A stretch of DNA of 64,000 bases from Bidens hawaiensis. Taxonomy: Eukaryota; Streptophyta; Magnoliopsida; Asterales; Asteraceae. Each line of letters opens with the position of its first letter. Position 1 is the stretch's first letter. The DNA lies in contig JAIQDT010001933.1 in the NCBI GenBank assembly GCA_021521415.1, positions 422,009 to 486,008 of the forward strand, given 5' to 3'. Positions 22,384 through 32,260 of this stretch are shown here, piece after piece. The position numbers were made by a program, and so were the translations under genes. The notes below the pieces were generated by a model. That model made no database searches, was not told the origin of the DNA, and saw only the letters and a list, made by a program, of their open reading frames with translations.

Positions 22384-23338
22384 TTAAGTAGGTTTTAAGT
22401 CCTGAAACATGGCATCCCATTTGATCTCTTCAACACTTGTACCAGGCCAATATCCACCACCACCACCACCACCGCAGCTGCCGCCATCCCTATTGTCTTC
22501 ATCATCACTGTACAAATTTTCTGTATACTCACCATCTTCCTTACTTTCACCCTGCTGGAGTTCATAAACCAAAGAACCTGAAAAGCTATTCACTTTAGCA
22601 CCACTAGATCCCACCACTGGCTGGTAGCCGTTGGTGATCAAAAGAGTCGCAGGCCCTAGTTTATTCATCACCGTTAACCTGGAATTAACGTTGTAAATTT
22701 TATATTATTATTGAATTAATACTACATTATTGGTTTTATAAAATATATGTCTAAATGTCGAAAATAAACTAAACAAAACTGTGTTTTTAAAATTCTTTTT
22801 AAATTTACAAGTACAAAGTTATTAAAGAAAACTCAAATTAATGTTACATAAAATATTTAGAAAAAAATGAGTTGGACTGAAGTTAGTTAATTGCTTGAAT
22901 AAGAAGACTTTTACTTTTTCTAGAGTTCGTTTTGACTAGAAATAAATAGATTTTTTGAAAAGGATTGTTGTTAATATACCTGTTGCTTCTCTTCACCATG
23001 GCAACTTTCCATCTTGAACTATAGCTCCTTCTCTTGACCCTAGCCATAGCCGAATCCTTGAGGTGCATCCATGTTCGAACATATCGCGCCAATATTCTCT
23101 TGGTTTTCTTGATTGCTGCTAATAACTTAGCCATTGGGTGCGAACCAGATGACTTTCTAGCGAGCTTGAGAATCTCAAGCCTGTGTTTGGCTATGGAGAT
23201 TCCCATGCTTTGAAGAAACTCATGGTTGAAATAAGGAATATCGTCTTCTTCGAGTTGGTTGTGTGACAAAACTAGTGCATATTCCTGTATGAATGGAGGT
23301 TGGATGTGAGTTTTTGAGAGCCATGAAAACCAGTCCAT
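22384..23338 (-). CDS. SAM-domain (sterile alpha motif) protein
   Basis: Two exons. Exon 1 runs 23338-22980 from ATG (MDWFSWLSKTHIQPPFIQEY...); exon 2 runs 22678-22384. The donor reads CAG|GTATAT and the acceptor TTCCAG|GTT, and they join in frame across an Arg codon. The product is 217 aa. Residues about 1-65 form a SAM domain (WLSKTHI, EYALVLSHNQLEEDDIPYF, LQSMGISIAKHRLEILKLAR). A basic region (KKTKRILARYVRTW, VKRRSYSSRWKVAMVKRS) follows. The second half is acidic and low in complexity, with a Gly run encoded by a CCACCA microsatellite. SAM domains mediate protein-protein or RNA contacts; partner and process are unknown. Intact in this window. Confidence 0.82.
22454..22478 (-). repeat. Gly-run (CCA)n microsatellite in the SAM gene exon 2
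   Basis: CCACCACCACCACCACCACC on the plus strand encodes a polyglycine tract (about seven Gly) in the acidic tail of the SAM protein, a likely length-polymorphic site. Confidence 0.7.
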
Positions 23339-23467
23339 GGCTTGATGTGTTTTTTGGGTTGCTTTAAGAGGAAATGTAGTTATATAAAGGGGTCAAATAT
23401 CTAAAGTTTAAAATAGAAAGAAGTGAAAAGATAAAAACACTTGAACGTGACAAAGATGTGTTAATTA

Positions 23468-23989
23468 GGTGGTGTTTGGGATTCCTTATTGAGCCCTTCT
23501 TTTGGCTTTATTAACTTCTAGAAGAAGTTAATTGTTTAAAAGATGTTTGGTAACCCAAAAGTTCTTTTGAATTTTAACTTCTCAACAAGTGTAAAATTAA
23601 AGGAAGGTTTTTAAAGTTAAGAAATCCAAACTTTATGAACTTTTGGGTTTGATGAGAAGGCACCTTGCAGCTCTCAATCATCCCCACCACCACCAAGCTC
23701 TCAACTACACCTTGCCACCATCAATTTAACACCCGCATCTCTCAACCAGATCCCTACCATCATCAATTTAACACCAATTTAACATCTACGACTCTCAACT
23801 ACATCCCTACCATCATTAATTTAACCTTTGCAGCTATCCCTATCACCATCAATTTAACCCTACCACCATCAATTTAACACCCATTTATCACCACACTTTT
23901 CTTGAAAACTCTTTTTTGAAAAGTTATATTTGATAAGTCCTTTTACAAGAAGTCCTTTTGGACTTGAATAAGGAATCCTAAACACACCC
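23468..23989. mobile_element. PIF/Harbinger-type (Tourist-like) MITE
   Basis: Terminal inverted repeats GGTGGTGTTTGGGATTCCTTA and GGGTGTGTTTAGGATTCCTTA are flanked by TTA at 23465-23467 and 23990-23992. The inside (about 23680-23880) has five or more copies of a CCATCAATTTAAC phrase, a degenerate minisatellite. It lies just upstream of the SAM gene (about 130 bp from its ATG), so it may affect that promoter. Confidence 0.7.
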
Positions 23990-23992
23990 TTA

Positions 23993-24123
23993 ATTTCATC
24001 ATAGACAGAGCCGTCCTCGAGAATCCCTAAGAATTCAGAGGACTGCTGTGAATTACAAAAGTGACAGAGCAGAGACCAAGTTCTTGAGGTTGAAATGTTA
24101 GTGATAGAAAGTGGAGATGGCAT
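23993..24123 (-). pseudogene. Orphan first-exon-like gene fragment
   Basis: From an ATG at 24123 the minus strand encodes MPSPLSITNISTSRTWSLLC followed by HFCNSQQSSEFLGILEDGSV and YDEIK. The Ser/Thr-rich start resembles a plastid transit peptide. The frame then runs into the MITE at 23468-23989, so the fragment is cut at that insertion and no downstream exon was found. I do not recognise the parent gene. Confidence 0.35.
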
Positions 24124-24444
24124 CTTAAACCTTAGCCTCCTCCCTAATTCATTGCAATTCTTCATCTTCATCTTAAACATTGTGCAACATTGTTGGCGAC
24201 AGTGGTAGTGTCACTGTAGCAATGCATGATGAATTTTCGTGTTAACCCTTATCTCGATGGTCTAACACTTGTCCTAGCTTAGACGACTTAGCACAAAGTA
24301 GTTAACAGTTGCCCGGCTAGTTTCAAGGCCTCACTTTCTATAATTATATTTTCGGGTGGTGTGCATACTCTTGAAATGATTTAAACGTGTAAATGGATTT
24401 GGCTTCTAGCCCACGATCTAGAGATTGAATATGTAAAGTATGAA

Positions 24445-24640
24445 TTAATGATTTTTTTATCAATGTGAAACACACGAATTTTTTTCGAAAGGTTAATACT
24501 AACGAGAAAATCTCCAAAACTAACAATACCATATATATACCACATATGAATAGTGTTGGAAAACTTGAGAAACATGAGTTTGATTAATGCATGTTAAATT
24601 GTACAAATTCTTGAAACACCACAAGTGCAAATGATTGATA
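24445..24640. repeat. Dispersed duplicate block, partner at 46805-46970
   Basis: Both blocks share TTTTTTCGAAAGGTTAATACTAA, GAAAC(T)AACAATACCATA-like sequence, TACCACATATG and ATGATTGATACATGT in the same order and orientation, with many small differences. No coding content. Confidence 0.6.
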
Positions 24641-24682
24641 CATGTAATTTAATTTTTGAAAGACCATAAGTTTCCTTTTATT

Positions 24683-26235
24683 TATCCCGGGCTGCTGATC
24701 AGAGCAAACATGGGGATGATTAGGAGTTGGGATCCGACAGTCGAAAGATTTAGAAATAGACTTAAATCGTTGAAGGCGAATACGTTATCTTTAGCTGGGC
24801 GGGTAACTCTCATTAAGACAGTTTGGACAGTTTAGCCACTTATTATTTCTCTTTTCTGGACACATGAACAAGTGTTAAAAATTTGGAACAAATAAGGCAA
24901 AAATTCTTATGGGGAGGTAACTTGGAAAATAAAAAGATTTGTTGGGTTGTTTGGGACAAAGTGTTGTGCTCAAAGAAGAAGGGAGGGCTAGGGATTGGTA
25001 GTCTTAGATCGGCAAAATATTGCTCTTTTAAGTAAATGGATATTTTGCTTCAAGATGGAAAGCTCTCAACTTTGGATTAAAATATTTCAAGTTTGTATCC
25101 AAGTATTCGGAAGTGGGAGTCTATTCCCGTTAAGCTGAGTTTGGGGGCATTTGGAAAAATATTGGGCATATTAAAGACATTCGGGGCTACGTGATTTTAA
25201 TCTCGGAGGATAGAATGAAAATACAAATCGGTCTCAGAAATAAATCTCTGTTTTGGATCAACAAATGTGCGGGTTACTTTATGTTGAAGGAGAGATTTTC
25301 GGTTATGTTTCGTCTTGAGGAAAGAAGAATTGCCTTGTGAGTGATACATACTCTTAGGTAAATAATATGGTAATTTGGTTGTGGGTGGTAGAAGAACCTT
25401 GTAAACCGTTTGGGACATAAGTCAATGGCAACTTTGCATTTATTTGATTAATAATTTGGTTTGTCCTACAAAAGAAGATACGTGATGGTGGAATGGGAGA
25501 AGCTTGGAGGAGTTTAAGATTCATGACGTTCAGAGAGATTTAGACTAAAACCTAGCTACATCCTCATATCCTCACAAGTGGTTGACCTAGGTCTTGTTAA
25601 AGGTCAATTGTTTCTTTGGCAGGTCTTGCTAAATCGAATTTCCACACGAATGGCGCTACATACAAGAGGTATCGTGATATAAACGTTACGTTGCGAGGCA
25701 TGCTCGGGTGGGGAAGAGACCACGAATCAAATTTTAAACAGGTGCAATTTCGGGTCCTTGATTTGGGATCATATTCTTTTTTGGGTTAAACTTATTGGCG
25801 CGTGCGGTTTCGATCAACCAAGGGAGATACCTGAATACCCTTCTAAACTAAGGCTCAATAAAAGTCATGAGACGGTTATTCAATATATTTTCGCTACAAC
25901 GTTTTCGATTATGTGGAGAGCTACAAACGACACGGTTTACAATAATCGAAGATACTCAGTTGCTACTGCAATGGGGGAGATCAAGGCAACGTCTTTCTTT
26001 TGGGTTAAAAGTAGAGCAAAACTCCCAAACTTGGATTTGAAGAAATAGTGTAGTTTTCGTTTTCTTAATTTCCCATTGTAATCTTATCTAGTTTGTCTTT
26101 GCTGTTGGCCTTATTACTTTGTTTTGTTTTCTTTGTTACTAACCTTTCTTCCTGGCCTCTGATTAGTTTTATATAATCCAACCATTCAAAACAAAATGTA
26201 ATTTATTTTTTTAATACTTTAATAATACAATAAGC
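24683..26235 (+). mobile_element. Decayed L1-type LINE, 3' half
   Basis: The plus-strand translation, in shifting frames, reads RANMGMIRSWDPTVERFRNR, then LKANTLSLAGRVTLIKTVW (the region following plant LINE reverse transcriptase), then WGGNLENKKICWVVWDKVL, KKKGGLGIGS and, near 25620-26048, a zf-RVT-like end (SNRISTRMALHTRG, CNFGSLIWDHILFWVKLIG). Many stops and frameshifts, so no activity. The 3' UTR (26003-26235) is repeated at 44575-44835. Confidence 0.8.
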
Positions 26236-26769
26236 AAAGTTGAAACAATTAAAATGTATGGAATGCTCATGGGTGATTCAACTCTCTTATATCCGTTAAT
26301 TGGTTTGACCATTTAAAATGCCATTGAAGTCTCATAGAAGGCACAACTGGTCAAAAATTAATTTATTTAATCATTTTATTTTACTTTATTGTTAAAACAC
26401 AAAATGTTACCATAATTCGTGGAAAGTTTTAATTTTTGAATAAAAATCAATATTTTCTTTATAATTCATATTTCATTTATTCACTTTGTTTTATTATTGA
26501 ATTATCCGGAATATTTCAAAAACCTCTAATTATTTAATTCTCAAATCATTCACAATGTTTTAAATCATCCAATTATTTTTGTTTAATCTCACATTATTCA
26601 CGATATTTCAAATTCTCAAAATTTAACCCACCATCAAATTTCAAAGAAATTCATATCATGCTTTGTTTGGAGTTTTAATTTATTTAATGTAACATTTATC
26701 ATTAAATTCAAAATTATTCTATTATCATTTAAAATTTTATTTAAATTTTGTTGTAGCATCAAATCCATG
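26236..26769. other. AT-rich intergenic DNA left of the copia element
   Basis: No gene. The last five bases (CCATG, 26765-26769) are one copy of the target duplication of the copia insertion. Confidence 0.6.
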
Positions 26770-27189
26770 TGTAGGTTCCCAGCCGGATCTACACGGAATA
26801 TCTCGTTCTACGTAGGTGCGGAATCCCTACGTAAGACGTTACGAGCGTAGAAGACGATACACGTTAACACGATCAAACACACGTTACAATAAACAAAGAC
26901 ACGTTGTATTGCAACTAGAAACACGTGATTCACTGATCACCGATTACACAACTCGTAAACTCGTTACAACTCGTACAATTTCGTCCCTCAACTCAGCCGT
27001 AACCTAGTTGCTTATAAAGCACGACAACTTCGCCTAGCATGTTTAGGCGAAGTTGTCCCTAACTTCGCTTGTTCCACAAGTTCGCCTATATCAGCGAACT
27101 TGTGAGAACTTCGCTTACATCCAAAACACAAATCCAACTAACTCGATTACAGACACTATATACTGAACTACTGACATCATGTACCAACA
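26770..27189 (-). repeat. 3' LTR of the copia element
   Basis: In element sense it starts TGTTGGTACATGATG and ends CTGGGAACCTACA (TG...CA). A TATA-like TTTATAAGCAAC lies near 27010-27022. It carries four copies of the GCGAAGTT word, two of them as an inverted pair around AGGCTAGCA-like spacer (27030-27060). No difference from the 5' LTR was found by eye. Confidence 0.93.
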
Positions 27190-27204
27190 GACTCCCCCTT
27201 GGCA
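27190..27204 (-). other. Polypurine tract of the copia element
   Basis: In element sense TGCCAAGGGGGAGTC directly precedes the 3' LTR, the expected plus-strand primer for reverse transcription. Confidence 0.8.
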
Positions 27205-27270
27205 GTAGCTTCATATCTCTATCTTCAAACACGTGTCTTGTAATCTTCAACAATCTTGTATCTTTCATCT

Positions 27271-28059
27271 TCAAGCATGAACTCTTTCTCGTACACAAAC
27301 TGATACAACTCTTTGATATTTCTTCGCTTCTTCTTTCCAAGCAGGAATATAAAATATCTTTTTCTCGTTCAGCACCTGCAGATCAGCTTGAGACAAATTC
27401 ACCAAATGCATAGGATCATACACTCTCAGCAGCTCTTGTTCATCTTCATCCTCCATTACTGCTTTAGCTGTTTCACAATCTACATACCACCACTTCAAAT
27501 CTTTGAGCACATCCTTGGGCATTTGTTTCATCGGCACTTCTTTTAAACACCGGATCGGCTTATACTTCATGATCATCCAAGGCTTGCCATCTGCTCTCAT
27601 TCCTCTATCTGTGTCTTCAACAAGCTTTCCTTTCTGTGGTTTCAACAACTCGAACTTCTTCTCCTTTATACTTTCCTTCCATACTATCTTCCCAATGACC
27701 CTAGCCATATTATCATCACTCCTGTTTATTAACCCCAATCTGGCTAAGTCCTTCACTTCACACTCAGGCAATGTATTCAACGATCTCAACAGCCTTTTGA
27801 AGTACTGAACCCCATCATACCTTTTAATCACAAAAAGCCTCAACTGCTCATCATATAACCAGCATATAATCCCCTTTTTCGATTCAGCATAACCTCTAAT
27901 GTTGTAACTTTTCTTTAACATAGTAGGGACCGCCGGTTTCTTCGTTTTTACAAACCACTGAGCGTAGCCTTCTTTCCATCTTGGCTGCTCTTCCCATTCT
28001 GTCTCATCGCTTCCCATATCTTGACTCATATCTGCCTTATCAACTTTCCGGAATCTCAT
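27271..28059 (-). CDS. Second extra ORF of the copia element, unknown function
   Basis: From ATG (28059) about 262 codons stay open to a stop at 27271. The product is rich in Lys, Glu, Trp and Met, with segments ICWLYDEQLRLFVIKRYDGV, WWYVDCETAKAVMEDED and AWKEEAKKYQRVVSV. No signal peptide or membrane segment. It starts 29 bp after the stop of the upstream ORF and in a different frame, so it may be a separate product or the continuation of that ORF after a frame change. I recognise no domain. Its position between the long extra ORF and the PPT is where env-like genes sit in SIRE elements, but it shows no envelope traits. Confidence 0.55.
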   Translation of the reverse strand: MRFRKVDKADMSQDMGSDETEWEEQPRWKEGYAQWFVKTKKPAVPTMLKKSYNIRGYAESKKGIICWLYDEQLRLFVIKRYDGVQYFKRLLRSLNTLPECEVKDLARLGLINRSDDNMARVIGKIVWKESIKEKKFELLKPQKGKLVEDTDRGMRADGKPWMIMKYKPIRCLKEVPMKQMPKDVLKDLKWWYVDCETAKAVMEDEDEQELLRVYDPMHLVNLSQADLQVLNEKKIFYIPAWKEEAKKYQRVVSVCVRERVHA

Positions 28060-28087
28060 GCTCAATGTTCTCCTCTACAATCTCTCC

Positions 28088-30190
28088 CTATTCAATCTCA
28101 TTATCAATAACAATGTCTGCCCCAATTTTCTCTATCTCATCAACCGGTAACACATCCTCATCACCTATAACATCATCTAACACCTCTTCAGCATCCACGA
28201 CCACCACATCATCACCCGAACCGCCAACTGCACTCGTTGACTCCCCCTGAGATGTGGAAGTTCCAAGAGCTTGTTCAGTTCTTGGCATATCTCCACCTGC
28301 ACCTTTCGATGCATTGGGATCATCGTCTCGATCATTACGCTTCTTAGTCCTCAGCTCATCACCCTTACAGCTCGTCTCCCCCTGAGATGCCAAGAACTGC
28401 TTCAAAGCATCAATTATCTTTCCATGTTCGATCAGCAGGGACGACTGTATCTGATTCTCTGCAACGAGGCGCTGAATAGCATGGGTCTGGATAAGATTTA
28501 CCCTTGATTGTTCTGCCACGACCCTTTCAAGCGCTGCTATTCTCTTCGAATCGGATAAGGTTGCATCGAAATCAAACCTCAGATGTGATATATCTTGAGT
28601 GTACTGAAGAGGGATTTCCAATGTAACCGGGACCTCAGAAGTAGGCGTAAACGTAACCGCAGGTGTTATCGTAACTGACAACCCTGCAGTAGCCAAAACT
28701 GTCGACTCAATAAATCTTGCCATGACCTCCGTGGGAGTAAGAGTTGGAGGTGGCAAAGATACAATCTCCGGAGCCGAAAGCTGGAATGAAGTGGGTGGGA
28801 TGCCAAACGAGGATGAAGTAGCCACCACGGGAACGTCCGTGGCGCTTGTCCCTGTAACAGGCAATGATGTAGGGACTATAGTCATACCGGACAGTGCGGG
28901 TGGAGTGAAACGTACCACCCTTGAGCTCTCACCAGCTCCCGAACCTGCACCTGTCCGTTCCCTTCTCGATCGACGGACCAACTGATGAACTTCTTCCTCA
29001 AAGTCTGACTCACTGTCTTCATCGACTCTCTTCCTCTTCCCATGAATCCGTTCTTGTGTTACCAAAACTCTTCTCGCTTCAGCCACATCATCATCTGAAG
29101 AAACAGAATCAGCCTCAGTCGTAGCTGCCCTAGCAACATTCACACTAATAACCCGGGCTACCGAGACCTGTACATTTTCTTCAGGATCAAAACGCTCCAT
29201 ATCAAAGAAGCCTTGACCACTAAACGCTTCATCAAGGTCTACATTTTCCTCCGGTGACACAACAGGAGCAACAGGTATAGCTTGTTGTACCTCAGGTGGT
29301 TGAAATGCTCCAGCCTGTTGTGGTTGAGAATCCCGAAACTCGTCCCCTCGAGCTAGAACATACTCTGGGTTGATCAAGTACCCAAATAATGGAGTATGTC
29401 GAGGACGGAGCTCAGGCTTGCTTCTTGCACTCGATGACCTACACTGAGCGAAGATCCTTTTACTTACACTTTCCACGTATCTAATTGGTCGGCGCTGAGG
29501 TAACGTGGGAGCAACATGATTCAAGATCATTTGTAGAAATCTTGGATACATAAGAAATCTCTCACGCGCCACCGCTCTTCTCTGACGATCTATCTCGTAA
29601 AATACCATCTGACTAAAGCTGTAACGCTTATTGTAAGTCAGTGCAGTCATCGCCGACTGCATGGTCGCACCCATCCCGTCTGTACCAGCCTTTCTCCCTG
29701 ACATACACACTATCATCACATGCATGAGAAAGCGCCACTGGTCTAGCAAGAACCCCTTGCGTCTCTGAGTATCCCCCAAAGGACCAGAATATCCCATCCT
29801 CAGAAACGCACCATCTCGGAATGGAGCTACAAAGTCGGTAGGATCGTCTCGCGTTTCATCCCCAAACTGTAACGCCACCCTGATCTGTTCAGACGAGAAC
29901 TGTACTATCTGATTATTGACCGTTGCACGCATAACCGGGGGCTCGACTCGACAGTCATATTCCACTGTCTGCCAGAAATCCTCTATGTTTGGCAAAGATA
30001 TTGGCAGTAATGTGGTAATCGCGTGGAATATACGCGAGCGAAGTAGAAATGTGATGATCTCGCGGAAATCATCAACACCACTCGCATCCGGGTCCAATGT
30101 GATGTACATGTTATGCCCCGGGAAAAACTGTCGGTTGTTGTCTCCACCTTCATCACCACCTGCACCACCTGCTCCAGCTACAGCAGCCAT
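28088..30190 (-). CDS. Long extra ORF of the copia element (env-position protein, 'longin-like' annotated family)
   Basis: An open frame of 700 codons begins at ATG 30190 (MAAVAGAGGAGGDEGGDNN...). Residues about 25-250 match a protein type widespread in Asteraceae copia elements: DDFREIITFLLRSRIFHAIT, IEDFWQTVEYD, IRVALQFGDETRDDPTDF, LRMGYSGPLGDTQRRKGF, LLDQWRFLMHVMIVCMS, MVFYEIDRQ, RFLMYPRFLQMILNH. The rest is low in complexity, Pro/Ser/Val-rich and acidic, with a basic RRSRRERTGAGSGAG stretch and a coiled-coil-like part (SKRIAALERVVAEQSRVNLI). There is no signal peptide or membrane anchor, so it is not an envelope glycoprotein. Relatives are sometimes annotated 'synaptobrevin, longin-like', a label I cannot support from sequence. 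Unlike gag-pol it is intact. Confidence 0.7.
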   Translation of the reverse strand: MAAVAGAGGAGGDEGGDNNRQFFPGHNMYITLDPDASGVDDFREIITFLLRSRIFHAITTLLPISLPNIEDFWQTVEYDCRVEPPVMRATVNNQIVQFSSEQIRVALQFGDETRDDPTDFVAPFRDGAFLRMGYSGPLGDTQRRKGFLLDQWRFLMHVMIVCMSGRKAGTDGMGATMQSAMTALTYNKRYSFSQMVFYEIDRQRRAVARERFLMYPRFLQMILNHVAPTLPQRRPIRYVESVSKRIFAQCRSSSARSKPELRPRHTPLFGYLINPEYVLARGDEFRDSQPQQAGAFQPPEVQQAIPVAPVVSPEENVDLDEAFSGQGFFDMERFDPEENVQVSVARVISVNVARAATTEADSVSSDDDVAEARRVLVTQERIHGKRKRVDEDSESDFEEEVHQLVRRSRRERTGAGSGAGESSRVVRFTPPALSGMTIVPTSLPVTGTSATDVPVVATSSSFGIPPTSFQLSAPEIVSLPPPTLTPTEVMARFIESTVLATAGLSVTITPAVTFTPTSEVPVTLEIPLQYTQDISHLRFDFDATLSDSKRIAALERVVAEQSRVNLIQTHAIQRLVAENQIQSSLLIEHGKIIDALKQFLASQGETSCKGDELRTKKRNDRDDDPNASKGAGGDMPRTEQALGTSTSQGESTSAVGGSGDDVVVVDAEEVLDDVIGDEDVLPVDEIEKIGADIVIDNEIE

Positions 30191-30235
30191 TTCTGCAACC
30201 AAAACATACTAAGTTAGAGAAACGTCGAGGCAAAT

Positions 30236-30935
30236 CACAAGTTCGCCTGTTACCATGAGCGAAGTTATGATTTATTCTGCATAGGCGAAGTTAGAGGTGG
30301 GGCGAAGTTGGGAACAACTTCGCCTCAACTTGAACTTCGCGTAATAAATGTTAAATAAAAAGGGCAAGGCGAAGTTAATGATAACTTCGCCTAACCACAA
30401 CTTCGCCTCATATACTGTTACATAATTAATTATCAGGCGAAGTTAAACCTCAGGCGAAGTTAAGAATAACTTCGCCTAAACTGTAAGTTCGCCTGAATAT
30501 GAATCGGCAACAGTTAGACTTTCGAACGAGGTGAATTGGGTCAATTTGGAGATTGCGGACTCCATAAAACATGATTTATGACGATTTAGACGATTAAGTT
30601 GATTACGACCACGTAATAACAAGTTTGAAAATCGGGTATTGAGGTTTCGACTAAACGGGGTCGCGAATCGGGTCAAAACGACCTTTGATTAACATTAATG
30701 ACAGTGAATATACTTTACTACACATCTTGAAATCGATTTGAAACTGAGAAAACAATACAGATTGATTCGAAGCTATAAGTTCGCTTAGGGTTAACAGTGA
30801 GTAAGTTCGCTGGTTGTTTTGAAAATAATAAAGTGTTTGACCAGAAAAATCCTTTATATAGGGTCAAGGTTATACAGGCGAAGTTATGGATAACTTCGCC
30901 TATTGCAGGCGAAGTTATGGATAACTTCGCTGATA
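30236..30935. repeat. Cluster of GCGAAGTT hairpins, 3' non-coding part of the copia element
   Basis: By hand count 15 exact GCGAAGTT or AACTTCGC words occur: 11 in 30236-30500 and 4 in 30865-30935, plus AAGTTCGC variants. Several form perfect hairpins, for example arms GGCGAAGTTA and TAACTTCGCC with a 4-base loop at 30877-30900 and again just after. The cluster sits upstream of the long extra ORF's ATG in element sense. Confidence 0.85.
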
Positions 30936-31959
30936 AGAAAATTTTCACAACAAACCCCTATAATTTGAACAATTTGCAATTAAGTTTTAAAACATCCTTT
31001 AAAGCATTAAATGATACGATCAAGACCAAGTAACCAGATATAAAATCATACAACTACATAAGTAAAATAAATTTTAACAATAAAGTATACGGGATCAAAT
31101 TTCAGTCTCGACAGGGACTACCATGTTTTAGAAAAAATCCGAACAGGAATCATACTAATTAAGTGACTGTCACACAGATCCATGTTCAGCTGTATTATGA
31201 CATAAAGAAACAGGTTGTAAGCAGGTAAATAACTTAGAATGGTTTTCATTGCTTCTGTGATACGGGTTAGGTTCAATTAAGCTCAAAATTTAAATGGGCA
31301 ACACCTCAGAGATTATGATGTTTCATATCTATTCTCAAGCATATTTGGCTTTCCCCAAGTCACCCCGAGTTGACCTCGACCCCGTAGTGTCTGATTAAAT
31401 AGTAAGTACTCTTCGATCTTTAGACTCTTCTTCCCGTTCTCTTTCTTACATCTTGATTGAGAAGTATTAATGTTATGAACTCTAGAATGTCTCAATAACA
31501 CACACATTTTTTTAAGTATTTACACAACTTCAGAATAGAAAACAACTGCAAGTCCCGAATCTGGATCACTGCAGTTTCATGACACCCTATCTTCACGGGA
31601 ATCAGAACACTCACGGGCTCGTGTATGACTGGGTAATCGCTTTTCTGCCTATCATTCGGAAAGATATATGCGGAGACATACACAACTCTTAAGGAGTTTC
31701 CACGTAAAATCGAGGAGATTTAGTTAGTATCACTTCTACTTTTACGCACCATAAAAAGCTACCATGACATACAATGACTGTTCTAAAGTTTTTTAGGCCT
31801 AATAACTTCAGTAGTTAAGCACACAGAATCAGTTTATCTATCACTTTCCAATGTTGGATCAATTTTCTGTTAAACATAGTAAAGGAACTTCTTACGAAGT
31901 AGTAGACTTGAAAAATAATTTCATCTCCAAAAAATAAAATTTTAACTTCTATCGCCCCG

Positions 31960-32235
31960 ATCAAGTCAAAGTCTTCAGGTAAACGGCTATCCTGAAGATC
32001 CAATGGATCAGCTGGACCGACCACATACAAGTATGTGTCCCTCTAACTAAGTATGAACGACTAATTTTCAGCGAAAGAAATAAAAACACATCATAAACCG
32101 CCCCGGTCACTTTCAGTCATCTGGTTAATGGCTATCCTTATATTCTACAAGTAGAAATGAGGACCAAACATATCCGAAGATATGTCCTTCAAACTAAGGC
32201 AACCGACATAATTCTAAGCGATAGTGACATTTTTT
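31960..32235. repeat. Diverged ~130-bp tandem duplication between pol and the extra ORF
   Basis: Two neighbouring segments (about 31960-32090 and 32105-32235) share, in order, a TTCAG(T)...GG(T)TAA(T)GGCTATCCT phrase, a GGACCRACCA/GGACCAAACAT phrase, a TATGTGTCC/TATGTCCTTC phrase, AACTAAG and a CGAC(T/A)...TTC(A/T)(G/A)AGCGA phrase. No ORF. Confidence 0.5.
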
Positions 32236-32260
32236 TTTAAACAAAGACAAAAAAACACGG

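Noticed and set aside
28722..28985. Plus-strand open frames across 27313-30212
   Set aside because: Antisense shadows of the retrotransposon ORFs.
28088..30190. Extra copia ORF as a retroviral envelope
   Set aside because: No signal peptide, no transmembrane anchor and no glycoprotein-like cysteine pattern.
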